DNA from: Desulfovibrio sp.
GTDB taxonomy: Bacteria > Desulfobacterota > Desulfovibrionia > Desulfovibrionales > Desulfovibrionaceae
DNA: 6,623 nucleotides
Direction: 5' to 3'
Assembly: GCA_031270875.1 (NCBI GenBank)
Contig: JAISXC010000136.1
Span: 1 to 6,623, forward strand
Below, piece by piece: positions 5,767 through 6,623 of this stretch; the first letter of the stretch is position 1; every line of letters begins with the position of its first letter. The notes under the pieces are model-generated. The model was not told the DNA's origin and did no database searches. It saw only the letters and a program-made list of their open reading frames with translations. The translations under genes were made by a program, and so were the position numbers.

Positions 5767-6258
5767 TTACCACAGGTTTGAGGGCCGCGCAGGCACAAGC
5801 GCGGGATAGCCGCTGCGCATGGAATAAATGAAGTTCGCCTGCCGTACATCACCGCTGACGATCAACATAATCAGCAATTTTGCCTGCCTGTCCTCACGAA
5901 GTATGCAATAGCCCCTGTCTCCCATTTTTTTGAATGTAAATTCCAGCTGGCCGTTGCGCAAAGCCGGTTTTGTGCCGTTCAGCAGTTTTGCCGCTTCCCG
6001 CGCCTTTTTTTCCGCCTCGCCGGGGGCGGAGGAGGATACGGTAACCGAGGCCGAGCACTTGTACTTTATTTGCCCAAGCAGAACATGAACAATGTCTTTT
6101 TTGACTTTGGGGCCGTCAATGACTTTCCAGTCCGGCGGCAGTTCCAGACTGTAATACTTTGTCGCCAGCGGCGCCGCGGATACGGCCGCGGCTGTTGACA
6201 TCAGAAGGACGGCAAGCAGCGCGGCAGCGCGGACGCTTGTGGATATGACGGAACGCAT
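5767..6258 (-). CDS. Small exported protein of unknown function
   Basis: A 163-aa protein with a clear signal peptide: basic start (MRSVISTSVR), hydrophobic core (11-25) and a likely cleavage after VSA at residue 28. The mature part of about 135 aa begins with YYSLELPPDWKVIDGP (35-50), a pattern seen in small periplasmic or lipoprotein-like domains of the PsbP/DcrB kind. That resemblance is only suggestive. Two cysteines (C68, C118) could form a disulfide. No lipobox is seen, so a soluble periplasmic protein is expected. The ATG was chosen because it opens the signal peptide and follows GGAGAGAGG; the frame is open further upstream but runs over the neighbouring gene. It starts 50 nt after that gene and ends 19 nt before the degenerate Stealth gene, so co-transcription is possible. 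I do not recognise the family. Confidence 0.75.
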   Translation of the reverse strand: MRSVISTSVRAAALLAVLLMSTAAAVSAAPLATKYYSLELPPDWKVIDGPKVKKDIVHVLLGQIKYKCSASVTVSSSAPGEAEKKAREAAKLLNGTKPALRNGQLEFTFKKMGDRGYCILREDRQAKLLIMLIVSGDVRQANFIYSMRSGYPALVPARPSNLW

Positions 6259-6308
6259 GCGCCTCTCTCCATACTTTATTTGCGCGGCGGGGAAAATGCA
6301 GCCCTGTT

Positions 6309-6623
6309 TCAATGCGCCGCCCGCGTGGTTTCCAGGAGGAGAGGAATGGCGTGCAACTCCCGGTTTATTTCTTCCGTGCCGCCGAGCCGCCATTGCAGGT
6401 TTTCCGCCCGCCAGCCGAGACGTTCGGCCACGGCTTTGGCGATGCCGGACACATTGATTACAGGATGGCGTTGAAATACCTGGGGCAATCCGTATGTCAG
6501 ATTGCAGGCAAGACATTTGCCCGGGCGCTGGCGCAGTTCAAAAGCCAGCTCGGCGCGCGTGGAAGAGAGGGCGCGGCACACAAGGCCAATGTCATACGCG
6601 CCTTCTTCCCCCCCGCCGAAAAG
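6309..6623 (-). CDS. 3' end of an unrecognised gene (N-terminus outside the window)
   Basis: The minus-strand frame is open from the right edge to a TGA at 6311-6309, giving the last 104 residues. A GTG inside it (6581-6579) could be a start, but the frame continues unbroken upstream with GGGEEGAYDIGL, so a partial gene is more likely. Visible features are a CLAC motif (CxxC, possibly redox or metal binding), the phrase YGLPQVFQRHPVINVSGIA, and an amphipathic helical tail ending LLLETTRAAH. There is no membrane segment. I could not assign a family. It lies 50 nt upstream of the exported-protein gene on the same strand, so it may be the first visible member of the transcription unit or an unrelated neighbour. 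Confidence 0.65.
   Translation of the reverse strand, partial: LFGGGEEGAYDIGLVCRALSSTRAELAFELRQRPGKCLACNLTYGLPQVFQRHPVINVSGIAKAVAERLGWRAENLQWRLGGTEEINRELHAIPLLLETTRAAH

Noticed and set aside
1..6623. CRISPR arrays, tRNA or rRNA genes, phage genes, integrases or toxin-antitoxin pairs
   Set aside because: I found no regularly spaced repeats, cloverleaf sequences or matching protein motifs on either strand by eye.

Overview
The window looks like a chromosomal segment from a moderately GC-rich Gram-negative bacterium. An LpxC-family enzyme implies a lipid A or lipid A-like pathway. The style of the genes and of the cobalamin riboswitch would suit a Desulfovibrio-type sulfate reducer, but that placement is inference from overall impression and was not tested. 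Every supported gene and regulatory element is on the minus strand, so transcription runs from right to left.

Right part (6623 to 5767): the 3' end of an unrecognised gene containing a CxxC, then a small exported protein of unknown function. Central part (5747 to 879): a tightly packed run of five genes with junctions of -4 to +15 nt. In transcription order they are a degenerate Stealth-family protein, an intact Stealth phosphotransferase (A), an LpxC-like zinc deacetylase, a second intact Stealth phosphotransferase (B) and a NodB-type polysaccharide deacetylase. None of the five has a signal peptide, so all are predicted cytoplasmic. Stealth proteins of known function transfer sugar-1-phosphate to make phosphodiester-linked glycans. 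The two deacetylases belong to unrelated families and both remove acetyl groups from N-acetylated sugars. The simplest reading is a surface-glycan locus that builds a sugar-phosphate structure and exposes free amines on it.

Left part (878 to 1): there is no intact gene. It holds the decayed 3' end of an IS5-family transposase, whose catalytic glutamate is replaced by glycine. Beyond it are a sigma70-like promoter, a cobalamin (B12) riboswitch and an intrinsic terminator, in that order on the minus strand. The gene the riboswitch controls lies beyond position 1.

The points most worth a second look are the Stealth-derived pseudoenzyme translationally coupled to an intact Stealth gene, the divergent LpxC between two Stealth genes, and the N-terminal CxxC shared by all three Stealth paralogues.
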